NCBI RefSeq assembly: GCF_002379585.1
Contig: NZ_DFUE01000056.1
Location: 5,074-43,582 of the forward strand
DNA from: Pseudomonas sp. UBA4194
GTDB lineage: Bacteria; Pseudomonadota; Gammaproteobacteria; Pseudomonadales; Pseudomonadaceae
Reading direction: 5' to 3'
Length of the DNA: 38,509 nucleotides
Position 1 is the first letter of the stretch. Each line of letters opens with the position of its first letter. This document shows positions 15,300 to 23,971 of the stretch, piece after piece. The translations under genes were made by a program, and so were the position numbers. The notes under the pieces were generated by a model. It was not told the DNA's origin, made no database searches, and saw only the letters and a program-made list of their open reading frames with translations.

Positions 15300-16616
15300 A
15301 TGCGTATCAGCATCTTTGGTTTGGGCTACGTCGGTGCAGTATGTGCCGGTTGCCTCTCTGCACGTGGTCACGATGTTGTGGGCGTGGATGTCTCCAAAGC
15401 CAAGATCGACCTGATCAACAGCGGCAAATCGCCGATCGTTGAACCGGGTCTGGGCGAGCTTCTGGAACAGGGCATCAACACCGGTCGTCTGCGCGGCACC
15501 ACTGACTTCTCCGAAGCGATTCGCGCCACCGATCTGTCGATGATCTGCGTCGGCACGCCGAGCAAGAAGAACGGCGATCTGGAACTTAACTACATCGAAT
15601 CGGTGTGCCGCGAAATCGGTCTGGTGCTGCGTGACAAGAGCAGCCGCCACACCATCGTCGTGCGCAGCACCGTGTTGCCGGGCACCGTGAAGAACGTGGT
15701 GATCCCCATCCTGGAAGACTGCTCGGGCAAGAAGGCCGGCATCGATTTCGGCGTTGCCGTGAACCCGGAATTCCTGCGCGAGAGCACCGCGATCAAGGAC
15801 TACGACCAGCCACCGATGACCGTCATCGGGCAATTCGACGATGCTTCCGGCGACGTCCTCCAGGCCCTGTACGAAGAACTCGACGCCCCGATCATCCGCA
15901 AGGACATCGAAGTCGCCGAGATGATCAAGTACACCTGCAACGTGTGGCACGCCACCAAGGTGACCTTCGCCAACGAGATCGGCAACATCGCCAAAGCGGT
16001 CGGCGTCGATGGCCGTGAAGTCATGGACGTGGTGTGCCAGGACAAGGCCCTGAACCTGTCCCAGTACTACATGCGCCCAGGCTTCGCCTTCGGTGGTTCC
16101 TGCCTGCCCAAGGACGTTCGCGCCCTGACCTACCGTGCCAGCTCGCTGGACGTGGATGCGCCGCTGCTCAACTCGCTGATGCGCAGCAACGTTTCGCAGG
16201 TACAGAACGCCTTCGACATCATCTCCAGCCACGACAAGCGCAAAGTGGCACTGCTGGGCTTGAGCTTCAAGGCCGGTACCGACGATCTGCGTGAAAGCCC
16301 GCTGGTAGAGCTGGCCGAAATGCTCATCGGCAAAGGCTTCGACCTGAAGATCTACGACAGCAACGTCGAATACGCACGTGTTCACGGCGCCAACAAAGAC
16401 TACATCGAGTCCAAGATCCCTCACGTGTCCTCGCTGTTGAACTCCAACTTCGACCAGGTCGTCGGCGAGTCCGACATCATCATCCTGGGCAACCGTGACG
16501 AGAAGTTCCGTTCCCTGGTGACCCAGGTGCCGGTGGGCAAGCAAGTCATCGACCTGGTGGGCTTCATGCCTAACACCACCGATGCTCAGGCGCGTACCGA
16601 AGGTATCTGCTGGTAA
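15300..16616 (+). CDS. algD: GDP-mannose 6-dehydrogenase AlgD
   Basis: A 438-residue enzyme (436 in P. aeruginosa) that oxidises GDP-mannose to GDP-mannuronate using two NAD+, the committed step of alginate synthesis in the cytoplasm. The N-terminal Rossmann motif is MRISIFGLGYVGAVCAGCL. The catalytic cysteine is Cys268 in FGGSCLPKD, the same number as in P. aeruginosa. The C-terminal domain includes LLGLSFKAGTDDLRESP. An upstream in-frame ATG (15261) would add 13 non-conserved residues; ATG 15300 after GAGGTG at 15288-15293 starts at the conserved end and is used. It is the first gene of the 12-gene alginate operon, under the AlgU/AlgR-type control region upstream. A large hairpin separates it from alg8. 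Confidence 0.97.
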   Translation: MRISIFGLGYVGAVCAGCLSARGHDVVGVDVSKAKIDLINSGKSPIVEPGLGELLEQGINTGRLRGTTDFSEAIRATDLSMICVGTPSKKNGDLELNYIESVCREIGLVLRDKSSRHTIVVRSTVLPGTVKNVVIPILEDCSGKKAGIDFGVAVNPEFLRESTAIKDYDQPPMTVIGQFDDASGDVLQALYEELDAPIIRKDIEVAEMIKYTCNVWHATKVTFANEIGNIAKAVGVDGREVMDVVCQDKALNLSQYYMRPGFAFGGSCLPKDVRALTYRASSLDVDAPLLNSLMRSNVSQVQNAFDIISSHDKRKVALLGLSFKAGTDDLRESPLVELAEMLIGKGFDLKIYDSNVEYARVHGANKDYIESKIPHVSSLLNSNFDQVVGESDIIILGNRDEKFRSLVTQVPVGKQVIDLVGFMPNTTDAQARTEGICW

Positions 16617-16625
16617 CAGCTGTCA

Positions 16626-16656
16626 CCCGAGGGCGGCCTGCGCGGCCACCCTCGGG
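16626..16656 (+). terminator. Strong intercistronic hairpin between algD and alg8
   Basis: CCCGAGGG (16626-16633) pairs with CCCTCGGG (16649-16656), and the stem continues with GGCC/GGCC inside. No T-tract follows. Since the rest of the operon depends on reading through it, it is more likely an mRNA stabiliser or partial attenuator than a full stop. Confidence 0.6.
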
Positions 16657-16719
16657 GCTTGAGGCCTGCCTTAACCAGGTTCGGGTTAGCCCGACCCGAT
16701 AACGAGACGGACGCAGATC

Positions 16720-18210
16720 ATGCACAGGCTAAAACACGGCCTTCTACAGGCCGCCGGTTGGCTGTTCTACCTGACATTGTTGGCGGTGCTGGCCCTGGCC
16801 TTGCCCGAAACGATCTTCAGCCCCGAGTCCAAGGACTTCATATTTCTGATTGGCGCCGTGGGTATCTGGCGCTACTCGATGGGTGCCACGCATTTCGTGC
16901 GCGGCATGATCTTTCTGTACATCGTCTACCCCCACCTGCGCCGCAAGGTTCGCAAGTTGGGCACCGACGCCGATCCTTCGCACGTGTTCCTGATGGTGAC
17001 CAGCTTTCGTATCGATGCGCTGACCACCGCGCAGGTCTACCAATCGGTGATTCGCGAAGCGATCGACTCCGGCTATCCCACCACCGTGGTCTGCTCACTG
17101 GTGGAGATGTCCGATGAAATGCTGGTCAAGGCCCTGTGGGCCCGAATGGCACCACCGGAGCGCTGCAAGCTGGACTTCGTGCGCATCGCCGGCACCGGCA
17201 AGCGCGATGGCCTGGCCTACGGCTTCCGTGCCATCTCGCGCCATCTGCCCGATGACAACGCGGTAGTAGCGGTGATCGATGGCGACACCGTGCTGGCCGA
17301 AGGCGTGGTGCGCAAGACCGTGCCCTGGTTCCGCCTTTACAACAATGTCGGCGGCCTGACCACCAACGAGTTCTGCGAAGTACGCGGCGGCTACATCATG
17401 AGCGAGTGGCACAAGCTGCGGTTCGCCCAGCGCCACATCAACATGTGCTCCATGGCCCTGTCCAAGCGCGTGCTGACCATGACCGGGCGCATGTCGGTGT
17501 TTCGTGCCTCGGTGGTGACCAACCCTGAATTCATCGCCGATGTGGAAAGCGACTCGATCGACCATTGGCGTCTGGGCCGCTTCAAGTTCCTCACCGGTGA
17601 CGACAAGTCCAGCTGGTTCAGCCTGATGCGCCTGGGCTACGACACCTTCTACGTGCCTGATGCGGCGATCAATACGGTGGAGCACCCACCGGAAAAGAGC
17701 TTCTTCAAGGCCAGTCGCAAATTGATGTACCGCTGGTATGGCAACAACCTGCGGCAGAACTCCCGAGCGCTGGGTCTTGGTGTTGGTCGCCTGGGCCTGT
17801 TTACCAGCGTGGTGCTGTTTGACCAACGCGTGTCGATGTGGACCAGCCTGCTGGGCCTGACCGTCGCGATCATCGCCAGCATCCAGTACAGCATCGCCTA
17901 CCTGGCGGTTTACCTGCTATGGATCGGCATCACCCGATTGATCCTGACCATCATGCTGATGTGCTCGGGTCACAAGATCGGACCGGCCTACCCGGTGATT
18001 CTTTATTACAACCAGATTGTCGGCGCCATGATGAAGATCTACGTCTTCTTCCGCCTCGACAAGCAATCCTGGACCCGCCAGCCCACCGCGCTCAAGCGCG
18101 ACCTGGCCAGCTTTCAACAATGGTTCAACACCTGGTCGTCGCGGACCATGACTTTCTCGGCAGCCAGCATCTTCGTGGCCGTCCTGATGGTCATGGTCTC
18201 CGGAAACTGA
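16720..18210 (+). CDS. alg8: Mannuronan synthase Alg8 (glycosyltransferase family 2)
   Basis: A 496-residue inner-membrane polymerase (494 in P. aeruginosa) that adds mannuronate from GDP-mannuronate to the growing chain and passes it across the membrane. N-terminal helices (GWLFYLTLLAVLALALP and the next) lead to a cytoplasmic GT2 domain with the nucleotide-binding DGD at residues 187-189 (AVIDGDTVLAEG) and an acidic pair GDD at 294-295. SRKLMYRWYGNN resembles the Q/RxxRW acceptor motif. Several C-terminal helices follow (LGLTVAIIASIQYSIAYLAV and others). It works with Alg44, which senses c-di-GMP. alg44 starts 24 bp downstream. The frame and size show no damage. Confidence 0.96.
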   Translation: MHRLKHGLLQAAGWLFYLTLLAVLALALPETIFSPESKDFIFLIGAVGIWRYSMGATHFVRGMIFLYIVYPHLRRKVRKLGTDADPSHVFLMVTSFRIDALTTAQVYQSVIREAIDSGYPTTVVCSLVEMSDEMLVKALWARMAPPERCKLDFVRIAGTGKRDGLAYGFRAISRHLPDDNAVVAVIDGDTVLAEGVVRKTVPWFRLYNNVGGLTTNEFCEVRGGYIMSEWHKLRFAQRHINMCSMALSKRVLTMTGRMSVFRASVVTNPEFIADVESDSIDHWRLGRFKFLTGDDKSSWFSLMRLGYDTFYVPDAAINTVEHPPEKSFFKASRKLMYRWYGNNLRQNSRALGLGVGRLGLFTSVVLFDQRVSMWTSLLGLTVAIIASIQYSIAYLAVYLLWIGITRLILTIMLMCSGHKIGPAYPVILYYNQIVGAMMKIYVFFRLDKQSWTRQPTALKRDLASFQQWFNTWSSRTMTFSAASIFVAVLMVMVSGN

Positions 18211-18234
18211 ACGGATTAAGTAGGAAAAACCGCC

Positions 18235-19398
18235 ATGAATACAGCCGTGAATGTGAACGTCGTGCATGAATCCGAAGCCCAGCGCCAACACGCCCGGGTG
18301 CGCATCCCCACCAAGTTGCGCTATTCGGGACCCAACCGGGAAACCCAGGAAGTGCGCCTGGATGACCTCTCCGCGGGCGGCTTCAGCTTCCACGCCAAGC
18401 AGCCATTGGTGCAGGGCCAGGTGTACAAGGGCCGGATGATGTTCGTCATCGATAACCTGGGCCTGGGCATGGACATCGAATTCCAGGTCCGCTCGGTGGA
18501 AGCCGACGGCCGCACCGGCTGCCAGTTCCAGAACCTGGAACAGCAGGAAATATCCGCGCTGCGCACTTTGATCACCTCGCACCTGGCCGGTGACGTGGTG
18601 AGCATGGGCGACGTGCTGGGCACCCTGCAACGCGACAACTTCACCAAATCCCGCAAGCGTGGCGGCAACACTGGCGGCATGAGCGGGTTTGCCCGCCTGC
18701 GTGCAGTGACCTTCAGCCTTGGTGTATTCGTGGTCGGCGTCGCCGCCTTCGGCTTCGTGGCCAAGTCCATCTACAGTGCCTACTTCGTCAGCCACGCCAC
18801 CTCGGGCCTGGTCAGCGTACCGGGCAGCGCGGTGACCATGCCCCGCGACGGTACCGTTTCGGGCCTGATCGCCGTGGGCGCCGCCGCGCCCAAAGGCGCC
18901 CCGCTGGCCAGCTTCAGCACCAGCATGCTGGATGTGCTCAAGGGCCATCTGGACGATACCCAGTTGAGCCCCGAGCGGGTGACCGAGCTGTTTGGCAAGC
19001 AAATGACTGGCACCCTGACCTCGCCCTGCGATTGCGTAGTGGCGCAGCAGCTGGTCGCCGATGGTCAGTACGCCAGCAAGGGCGATCCGGTGTACCAACT
19101 GGTGCCGCGTGATGCGGTGGCCAATATCGAAGCGCGTTTCACCTACCGTCAGTTCGACGACGTGCGCCCAGGCTCGCGGGTGGACTTCCGCGTCGCCGGT
19201 GAAGACCGCGTCCGTCAGGGCGAGATCGTCAGCAGCGCCAGCTTGAACAGCACCGACCTGTCTTCGGACATTCGCGTACAGATCAAGCCTGACGAGCCGC
19301 TGTCCAGCCAACTGGCCGGGCGTCCGGTACAGGTCAACGCCGACCACGGCCCGTCGGTGAACTGGCTGATCGACAAAGCCACGGCCCGCGGCCTCTAA
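18235..19398 (+). CDS. alg44: Alginate c-di-GMP receptor / co-polymerase Alg44
   Basis: A 387-residue membrane protein that activates Alg8 when it binds cyclic di-GMP. The N-terminal PilZ domain shows the full binding signature: R17xxxR21 (QRQHARVRI) and D44-S46-G48-G49 (DLSAGG), with the same residue numbers as in P. aeruginosa. A single membrane helix lies near residues 158-180 (FSLGVFVVGVAAFGFVA). The periplasmic part (VSVPGSAVTMPRDGTVSG, then SPCDCVVAQQLV) is like the barrel-sandwich domain of membrane-fusion proteins and probably links the synthase to AlgK/AlgE. The gap from alg8 is 24 bp. Confidence 0.96.
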   Translation: MNTAVNVNVVHESEAQRQHARVRIPTKLRYSGPNRETQEVRLDDLSAGGFSFHAKQPLVQGQVYKGRMMFVIDNLGLGMDIEFQVRSVEADGRTGCQFQNLEQQEISALRTLITSHLAGDVVSMGDVLGTLQRDNFTKSRKRGGNTGGMSGFARLRAVTFSLGVFVVGVAAFGFVAKSIYSAYFVSHATSGLVSVPGSAVTMPRDGTVSGLIAVGAAAPKGAPLASFSTSMLDVLKGHLDDTQLSPERVTELFGKQMTGTLTSPCDCVVAQQLVADGQYASKGDPVYQLVPRDAVANIEARFTYRQFDDVRPGSRVDFRVAGEDRVRQGEIVSSASLNSTDLSSDIRVQIKPDEPLSSQLAGRPVQVNADHGPSVNWLIDKATARGL

Positions 19399-19413
19399 GT
19401 CAGGAGAATGCCT

Positions 19414-20841
19414 GTGGTTAGTCCATTCATGACCTTGCACAGACCCGCGCTGCTGGGCCTGGCCCTCGCGATCGGCCTGGCCGGTTGCGCCGGCCTGCCA
19501 GACCAGCGCCTGGCCAACGAAGCCCTGAAGAACGGTGATGTCGCCCTGGCCCAGAAGAACTATCAGCAACTGGCGGACCTGGGCTATGCCGATGCCCAGG
19601 TCGGCCTGGCCGATATCCAGGTGCAGAGCCGTGACCCGGAGCAATTGCGCAAGGCCGAGGCGACTTACCGCGCTGCGGCGGCCACCTATCCTCGGGCGCA
19701 AGCGCGCCTGGGGCGTCTACTGGCCACCAAGCCCAACTCGACCGAAGCCGAACGCCATGAAGCCGAAGGCCTGTTGAAGCAAGCCTTTGCCAATAACGAA
19801 AGCAGCACCCTGATTCCCTTGGCGATGCTCTACCTGCAATATCCGCAGAGCTTCCCCAACGTCAACGCGCAGCAGAAAATCAGCCAGTGGCAAGCGGCCG
19901 GGTACCCGGAAGCGGGCCTGGCTCAGGTGCTGCTGTATCGCACCCAAGGCACTTACGACCAGCACCTGGACGATGTCGAGCGCATCTGCAAACAAGCGTT
20001 GAGCAGCACCGATATCTGCTACGTCGAACTGGCCACCGTGTACCAGAAACGTGGCCAGGCCGACCAGCAGAAGGCCTTGCTCGACCAGCTGCAAAGCGCC
20101 TACACCCTGGGCCTCGTCAACGCTCAGCGCATGGACAGCGTGGCACGCGTGTTGAGTGACAGCAGCCTGGGCAAGACCGACGAAGCCACCGCCCAGGCCA
20201 TGCTCGAACAGATCGCTCCCAGCTACCCGGCAGCCTGGGTCAGCCTGGCGCAATTGATCTACGACTTCCCCGAACTGGGGGACGTCGACAAGATGATGGA
20301 ATACCTGGACAAGGGCCGCGAATCGGCGCAGCCACGCGCTGAACTGTTGCTGGGCAAGGTCTATTACGAAGGCAAGCTGCTCACCCCCGATGCCGACAAA
20401 GCTGTCGAGCATCTGAACAAGGCTGCTGCCCAGGGCGAGAACAGCGCTCACTACTACCTCGGGCAGATCTATCGCCGCGGTTACCTGGGTCAGGTCGAGC
20501 CACAGAAAGCGGTGGACAACCTGCTGATGGCCGCTCGCGCCGGCCAGGGCAGCGCCGACTTTGCCCTCGCCCAGCTGTACTCCGGCGGCCGCGGCACGCT
20601 GCCCAATCCGGTCAATGCCTACGTGTTCATCCAGCTGGCCAAGGCCCAGCCGGAGCCGCAACCGCAGGTGCTTGAACTGGCACAAACCCTGGAAGGTCAA
20701 CTGACGCCTGCCCAGCGCGCGCAAGCGCAACAGCTGCTGGCGCAGGAACAACAGGCACGCGGCGTGATGGCCCAGGCAAACACCCTGGCCCAGCACGCCC
20801 CGGTGCCCGAACAAGACGTCGGTAAGGATGAGTCTCTATGA
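19414..20841 (+). CDS. algK: Alginate export scaffold lipoprotein AlgK (TPR/Sel1 repeats)
   Basis: About 475 residues. The lipoprotein signal ends at the lipobox GLAGC, giving an outer-membrane-anchored periplasmic protein. The body is alpha-helical with repeated Sel1/TPR-like units (for example YADAQVGLADIQ, AELLLGKVYYEGKLL, SAHYYLGQIYRRGYLG, SADFALAQLYSGGRG). In P. aeruginosa AlgK stabilises and places the porin AlgE and helps assemble the export complex. Start choice: ATG 19408 is only one base after the AGGAG (19402-19406), while GTG 19414 in the same frame has proper spacing, so GTG is used; ATG 19429 is also possible. The stop overlaps the algE start (ATGA), so the two are translationally coupled. 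Confidence 0.93.
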   Translation: MVSPFMTLHRPALLGLALAIGLAGCAGLPDQRLANEALKNGDVALAQKNYQQLADLGYADAQVGLADIQVQSRDPEQLRKAEATYRAAAATYPRAQARLGRLLATKPNSTEAERHEAEGLLKQAFANNESSTLIPLAMLYLQYPQSFPNVNAQQKISQWQAAGYPEAGLAQVLLYRTQGTYDQHLDDVERICKQALSSTDICYVELATVYQKRGQADQQKALLDQLQSAYTLGLVNAQRMDSVARVLSDSSLGKTDEATAQAMLEQIAPSYPAAWVSLAQLIYDFPELGDVDKMMEYLDKGRESAQPRAELLLGKVYYEGKLLTPDADKAVEHLNKAAAQGENSAHYYLGQIYRRGYLGQVEPQKAVDNLLMAARAGQGSADFALAQLYSGGRGTLPNPVNAYVFIQLAKAQPEPQPQVLELAQTLEGQLTPAQRAQAQQLLAQEQQARGVMAQANTLAQHAPVPEQDVGKDESL

Positions 20842-22331
20842 AGTTGAATCAGTGGATGAAAGCCGGCATTGGCCTGGGCTTTGCGATGTTGTGGTCCTGT
20901 CCGACACTGGCGGCACTGACCGCCGAGAAGAACTTCGGCCTGGAGGTCAAGATCACCGGCCAGTCCGAGGATGATCGTGACCTGGGCACGCGCAGTGGCG
21001 GCGACGTCAACGGTATCGGTATCGACCTTCGCCCCTGGGTGTATGGCGAATGGGGCAACTGGAGTGCGTACGCCATGGGCCAGGTGGTCAGCGCCACCGA
21101 CACCATCGAAACCGATCCGCTGGATCAGAACGATACCGTGGACAGCGATGACGCCAATCGCAGCCAGCGCAACAGCACCGGCGACCGCGACGTCGACAAG
21201 ACCTACGCCGCCATGCGCGAGTTCTGGGTTGGCTATCGCAGCCTGCTGACGCCCTACCCCGGCGAGATGCTCAAGGTCGGCCGCCAGCGCCTGCGCAACG
21301 ACGACGGCCAATGGCACGACGTCAACATCGAAGCGGTGAACTGGAACTTCGACACCACCCTGCTGACCAGTGAAGTGGGCGTTGCCAAGCGCTTCAGCGA
21401 ATACCGCACCGACCTTACCGAACTGGCCCCCGACGACAAGGATCGCCTGCACGTTTACGGCGACGTCAAATATCAATGGATGCCGGGTCAGTGGGCCGGG
21501 GTACGTGCCCACCATTCCCACGACAACGGCAGCCTGGCCGACCCTACCCGTCAGTTGGACGACACCGACAAGGTACAGAACGGTGACCTGACCTGGCTGG
21601 GCCTGGAAGCCACCAGCGATGCCTACAACTATCGCAACCTGAACACCTTCAATTACTGGGGCAGCCTGACCTTCGTCAACGGCGACCGCGACCGCGTCAG
21701 CGCCCGCAACGACGAGTTCGGCGTCGCCCAGCGGGTCAAGGAGAACTCCAACGTCAACGGCTGGGCCACTGACCTGGGTGCTCGCTTCAAGCTCGATCCT
21801 GCCTGGCAGGTGGGCGCGGCCTATTCCCGCGCCAGCAAGAACTACGAGCAGAACGGTCTGGAGAGCAACCGTTCGAACTGGACCGGTACCCGTTCGCGTA
21901 TTCATCGCTTCGGCGAAGCGTTCCAGGGCGAGATGGCCAACGTGGAAAGCGGCTCGCTGTTCGCCTCGTGGCAGAAGCAGGACGAGTACGACGCCTCGCT
22001 GATCTATCACAAGTTCCGCCGTGTCGATGGCAATTCCTCGATCGGCAGCAATGGTTTCAACGCCGTACGTGAAAGCGAAACCACCGGCAGCCTCGCTGAA
22101 ACCCTGCCGCTGAACAACGATGGGCGCAAGGACCTGGGTCAGGAGCTCGATCTGGTGGTGACCAAGTACTTCAAGCAGGGCCTGCTGCCTGCTGCCGTCA
22201 GCCAGTCGTTCGATGAGCCTTCGGCGCTGGTGCGCTTGCGGGCCGGGGTATTCATGCCGGGCAGCGCCTACCACAACGACGTCGACAGCTACATGCACCG
22301 CGCCATCGTCGATGTGATCTGGCGTTTCTGA
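20838..22331 (+). CDS. algE: Alginate outer-membrane porin AlgE
   Basis: A 497-residue outer-membrane beta-barrel that exports the polymer. The signal peptide ends TLAAL (about residue 26). The mature part runs as alternating amphipathic strands (FGLEVKITGQSEDDRD at the start, HRAIVDVIWRF with a terminal Phe at the end), as expected for an 18-stranded barrel. It is rich in Arg and Asp/Asn in loops, fitting a channel for an anionic polysaccharide. The start overlaps the algK stop by four bases. algG starts 27 bp downstream. P. aeruginosa AlgE is 490 residues. Confidence 0.95.
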   Translation: MKLNQWMKAGIGLGFAMLWSCPTLAALTAEKNFGLEVKITGQSEDDRDLGTRSGGDVNGIGIDLRPWVYGEWGNWSAYAMGQVVSATDTIETDPLDQNDTVDSDDANRSQRNSTGDRDVDKTYAAMREFWVGYRSLLTPYPGEMLKVGRQRLRNDDGQWHDVNIEAVNWNFDTTLLTSEVGVAKRFSEYRTDLTELAPDDKDRLHVYGDVKYQWMPGQWAGVRAHHSHDNGSLADPTRQLDDTDKVQNGDLTWLGLEATSDAYNYRNLNTFNYWGSLTFVNGDRDRVSARNDEFGVAQRVKENSNVNGWATDLGARFKLDPAWQVGAAYSRASKNYEQNGLESNRSNWTGTRSRIHRFGEAFQGEMANVESGSLFASWQKQDEYDASLIYHKFRRVDGNSSIGSNGFNAVRESETTGSLAETLPLNNDGRKDLGQELDLVVTKYFKQGLLPAAVSQSFDEPSALVRLRAGVFMPGSAYHNDVDSYMHRAIVDVIWRF

Positions 22332-22358
22332 TGCAAGCCGCCCATGGAGTGCGATGAG

Positions 22359-23960
22359 ATGAACAATCTACAGTGCAACAAGCACAAGCGCGCCTGGTCT
22401 GGCGCTGTGCTGGCCGGCGCCATGCTGCTGGCCAGCAGCGTGGCCCTGGCCGACACGCAGGCTCCTGCGGCGGCCGCGCAGAATTCGGAAACCGTGGTCA
22501 AGGGTCTGCAGCAGGCCAAGACCTACACCATTTCCAGCGCGCCCACCGCGCCGCTGGCCATGGACCCGCCCAAGCTGCCGGACCTTTCCGGCTACACCGA
22601 GGCGGCCGTCGAGGCCAAGATCAACCGCAAGGTCAAGGGCAAGGCCAGCGTCCGGCGCATGCTGCAGGAAACGGCGCTGAAGGAATTCATCGGCGGCGAC
22701 AACAAGATGGCCGAGTGGGTGAAGCGCCAGCGTGGCATTCCCCAGGCGATCTTCATCGACAACGGCTACATGAACTTCAAGGACGTGGCCAAGGCACTGC
22801 CGCAATACATCAAGGAAACCTCGCCGGGTGTGTACCTGGCCAGGTTGCCGATCGTGATCGGCAACAAGGGCATCCTGGAAATCGACAGAAAGACCAAGGA
22901 ACTGCGCCTGTCCGAAGAAGCCGGTTCGTTCATCGTCAACGACGGCAAGCTGTTCACCAGCAACACCAAGGTGACCGGTTGGCGCGAGGCTAGCAACGGC
23001 CCGGCAACGTTCAAGGCGCCCAAGGCGTTTCGTCCGTTCCTGCTGTCGTGGGGCGGCACCGAGACCTACATCGTCAACACCAAGATGGCCAACTTCGGCT
23101 ACAACCAGTCCAAGTCGTACGGGGTGAGCATTTCCCAGTACACGCCGAACATGACCAAGGCCATGGGCCGCGCCGAGCCTACCGGCTGGATCATCGGCTC
23201 GCAGTTCGAAGACATGTGGTACGGCTTCTACTGCTACGAAACCCAGGACTTCGTGATCAAGAGCAGCACCTACAACGACAACATCGTCTACGGCATCGAC
23301 CCCCACGACCGTTCGCATCGGTTGATCATCGCCGACAACGACGTCTACGGGACCAAGAAGAAGCACGGCATCATCATTTCCCGTGAGGTCAACGACAGCT
23401 GGATCTTCAATAACCGCACCCGTGAAAACAAGCTCTCGGGCCTGGTGATCGACCGTAACAGTGTGAACAACCTGATCGCCTACAACGAGATCTACCAGAA
23501 CCACACCGACGGCATCACCTTGTACGAAAGCGGTGACAACCTGATCTGGGGCAACAAGGTCGTGGCCAACAAGCGCCACGGCATACGCATCCGCAACAGC
23601 GTGAACATCCGCCTGTACGAGAACATCTCCATGGCCAACGGCCTGACCGGCCTGTACGGCCACATCAAGGACCTGTCCGACACCGACCGCGACATCAAGC
23701 TCGACCCCTTCGACGCCGAAGTGTCGATGATCGTGGTGGGCGGTGAGCTGGCTGGCAACGGCAGCAACCCCTTGGCCATCGACTCGCCCCTGAGTGTGGA
23801 GCTGTACAAGGTTTCGATGCTGGCGCCGACCAAATCCAGCGGCATCAGCTTCACCGGCGTCCTGGGCGACAACCAGGAGAAGATTCTCGACATGCTGGTG
23901 CGCCAGCAACTAGCCGTGTTGATCGACCCTGTCGAAACACAGACTCAAATGCGGGACTGA
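22359..23960 (+). CDS. algG: Mannuronan C-5-epimerase AlgG
   Basis: A 533-residue periplasmic enzyme that converts mannuronate residues to guluronate within the polymer. The signal peptide is about 32 residues (GAVLAGAMLLASSVALA). The C-terminal half is a right-handed beta-helix of CASH/NosD-type repeats (VIDRNSVNNLIAYNEI, LYESGDNLIWGNKVV, IRIRNSVNIRLYENI). The catalytic DPH motif is at residues 314-316 (YGIDPHDRS). An upstream in-frame ATG (22344) would add five residues; ATG 22359 after GGAG at 22346-22349 is preferred. Besides catalysis, AlgG is needed to protect the polymer from AlgL during export in P. aeruginosa. An internal promoter upstream of algG has been reported there; no clear one is visible here. 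Confidence 0.95.
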   Translation: MNNLQCNKHKRAWSGAVLAGAMLLASSVALADTQAPAAAAQNSETVVKGLQQAKTYTISSAPTAPLAMDPPKLPDLSGYTEAAVEAKINRKVKGKASVRRMLQETALKEFIGGDNKMAEWVKRQRGIPQAIFIDNGYMNFKDVAKALPQYIKETSPGVYLARLPIVIGNKGILEIDRKTKELRLSEEAGSFIVNDGKLFTSNTKVTGWREASNGPATFKAPKAFRPFLLSWGGTETYIVNTKMANFGYNQSKSYGVSISQYTPNMTKAMGRAEPTGWIIGSQFEDMWYGFYCYETQDFVIKSSTYNDNIVYGIDPHDRSHRLIIADNDVYGTKKKHGIIISREVNDSWIFNNRTRENKLSGLVIDRNSVNNLIAYNEIYQNHTDGITLYESGDNLIWGNKVVANKRHGIRIRNSVNIRLYENISMANGLTGLYGHIKDLSDTDRDIKLDPFDAEVSMIVVGGELAGNGSNPLAIDSPLSVELYKVSMLAPTKSSGISFTGVLGDNQEKILDMLVRQQLAVLIDPVETQTQMRD

Positions 23961-23971
23961 GGACTTATTTC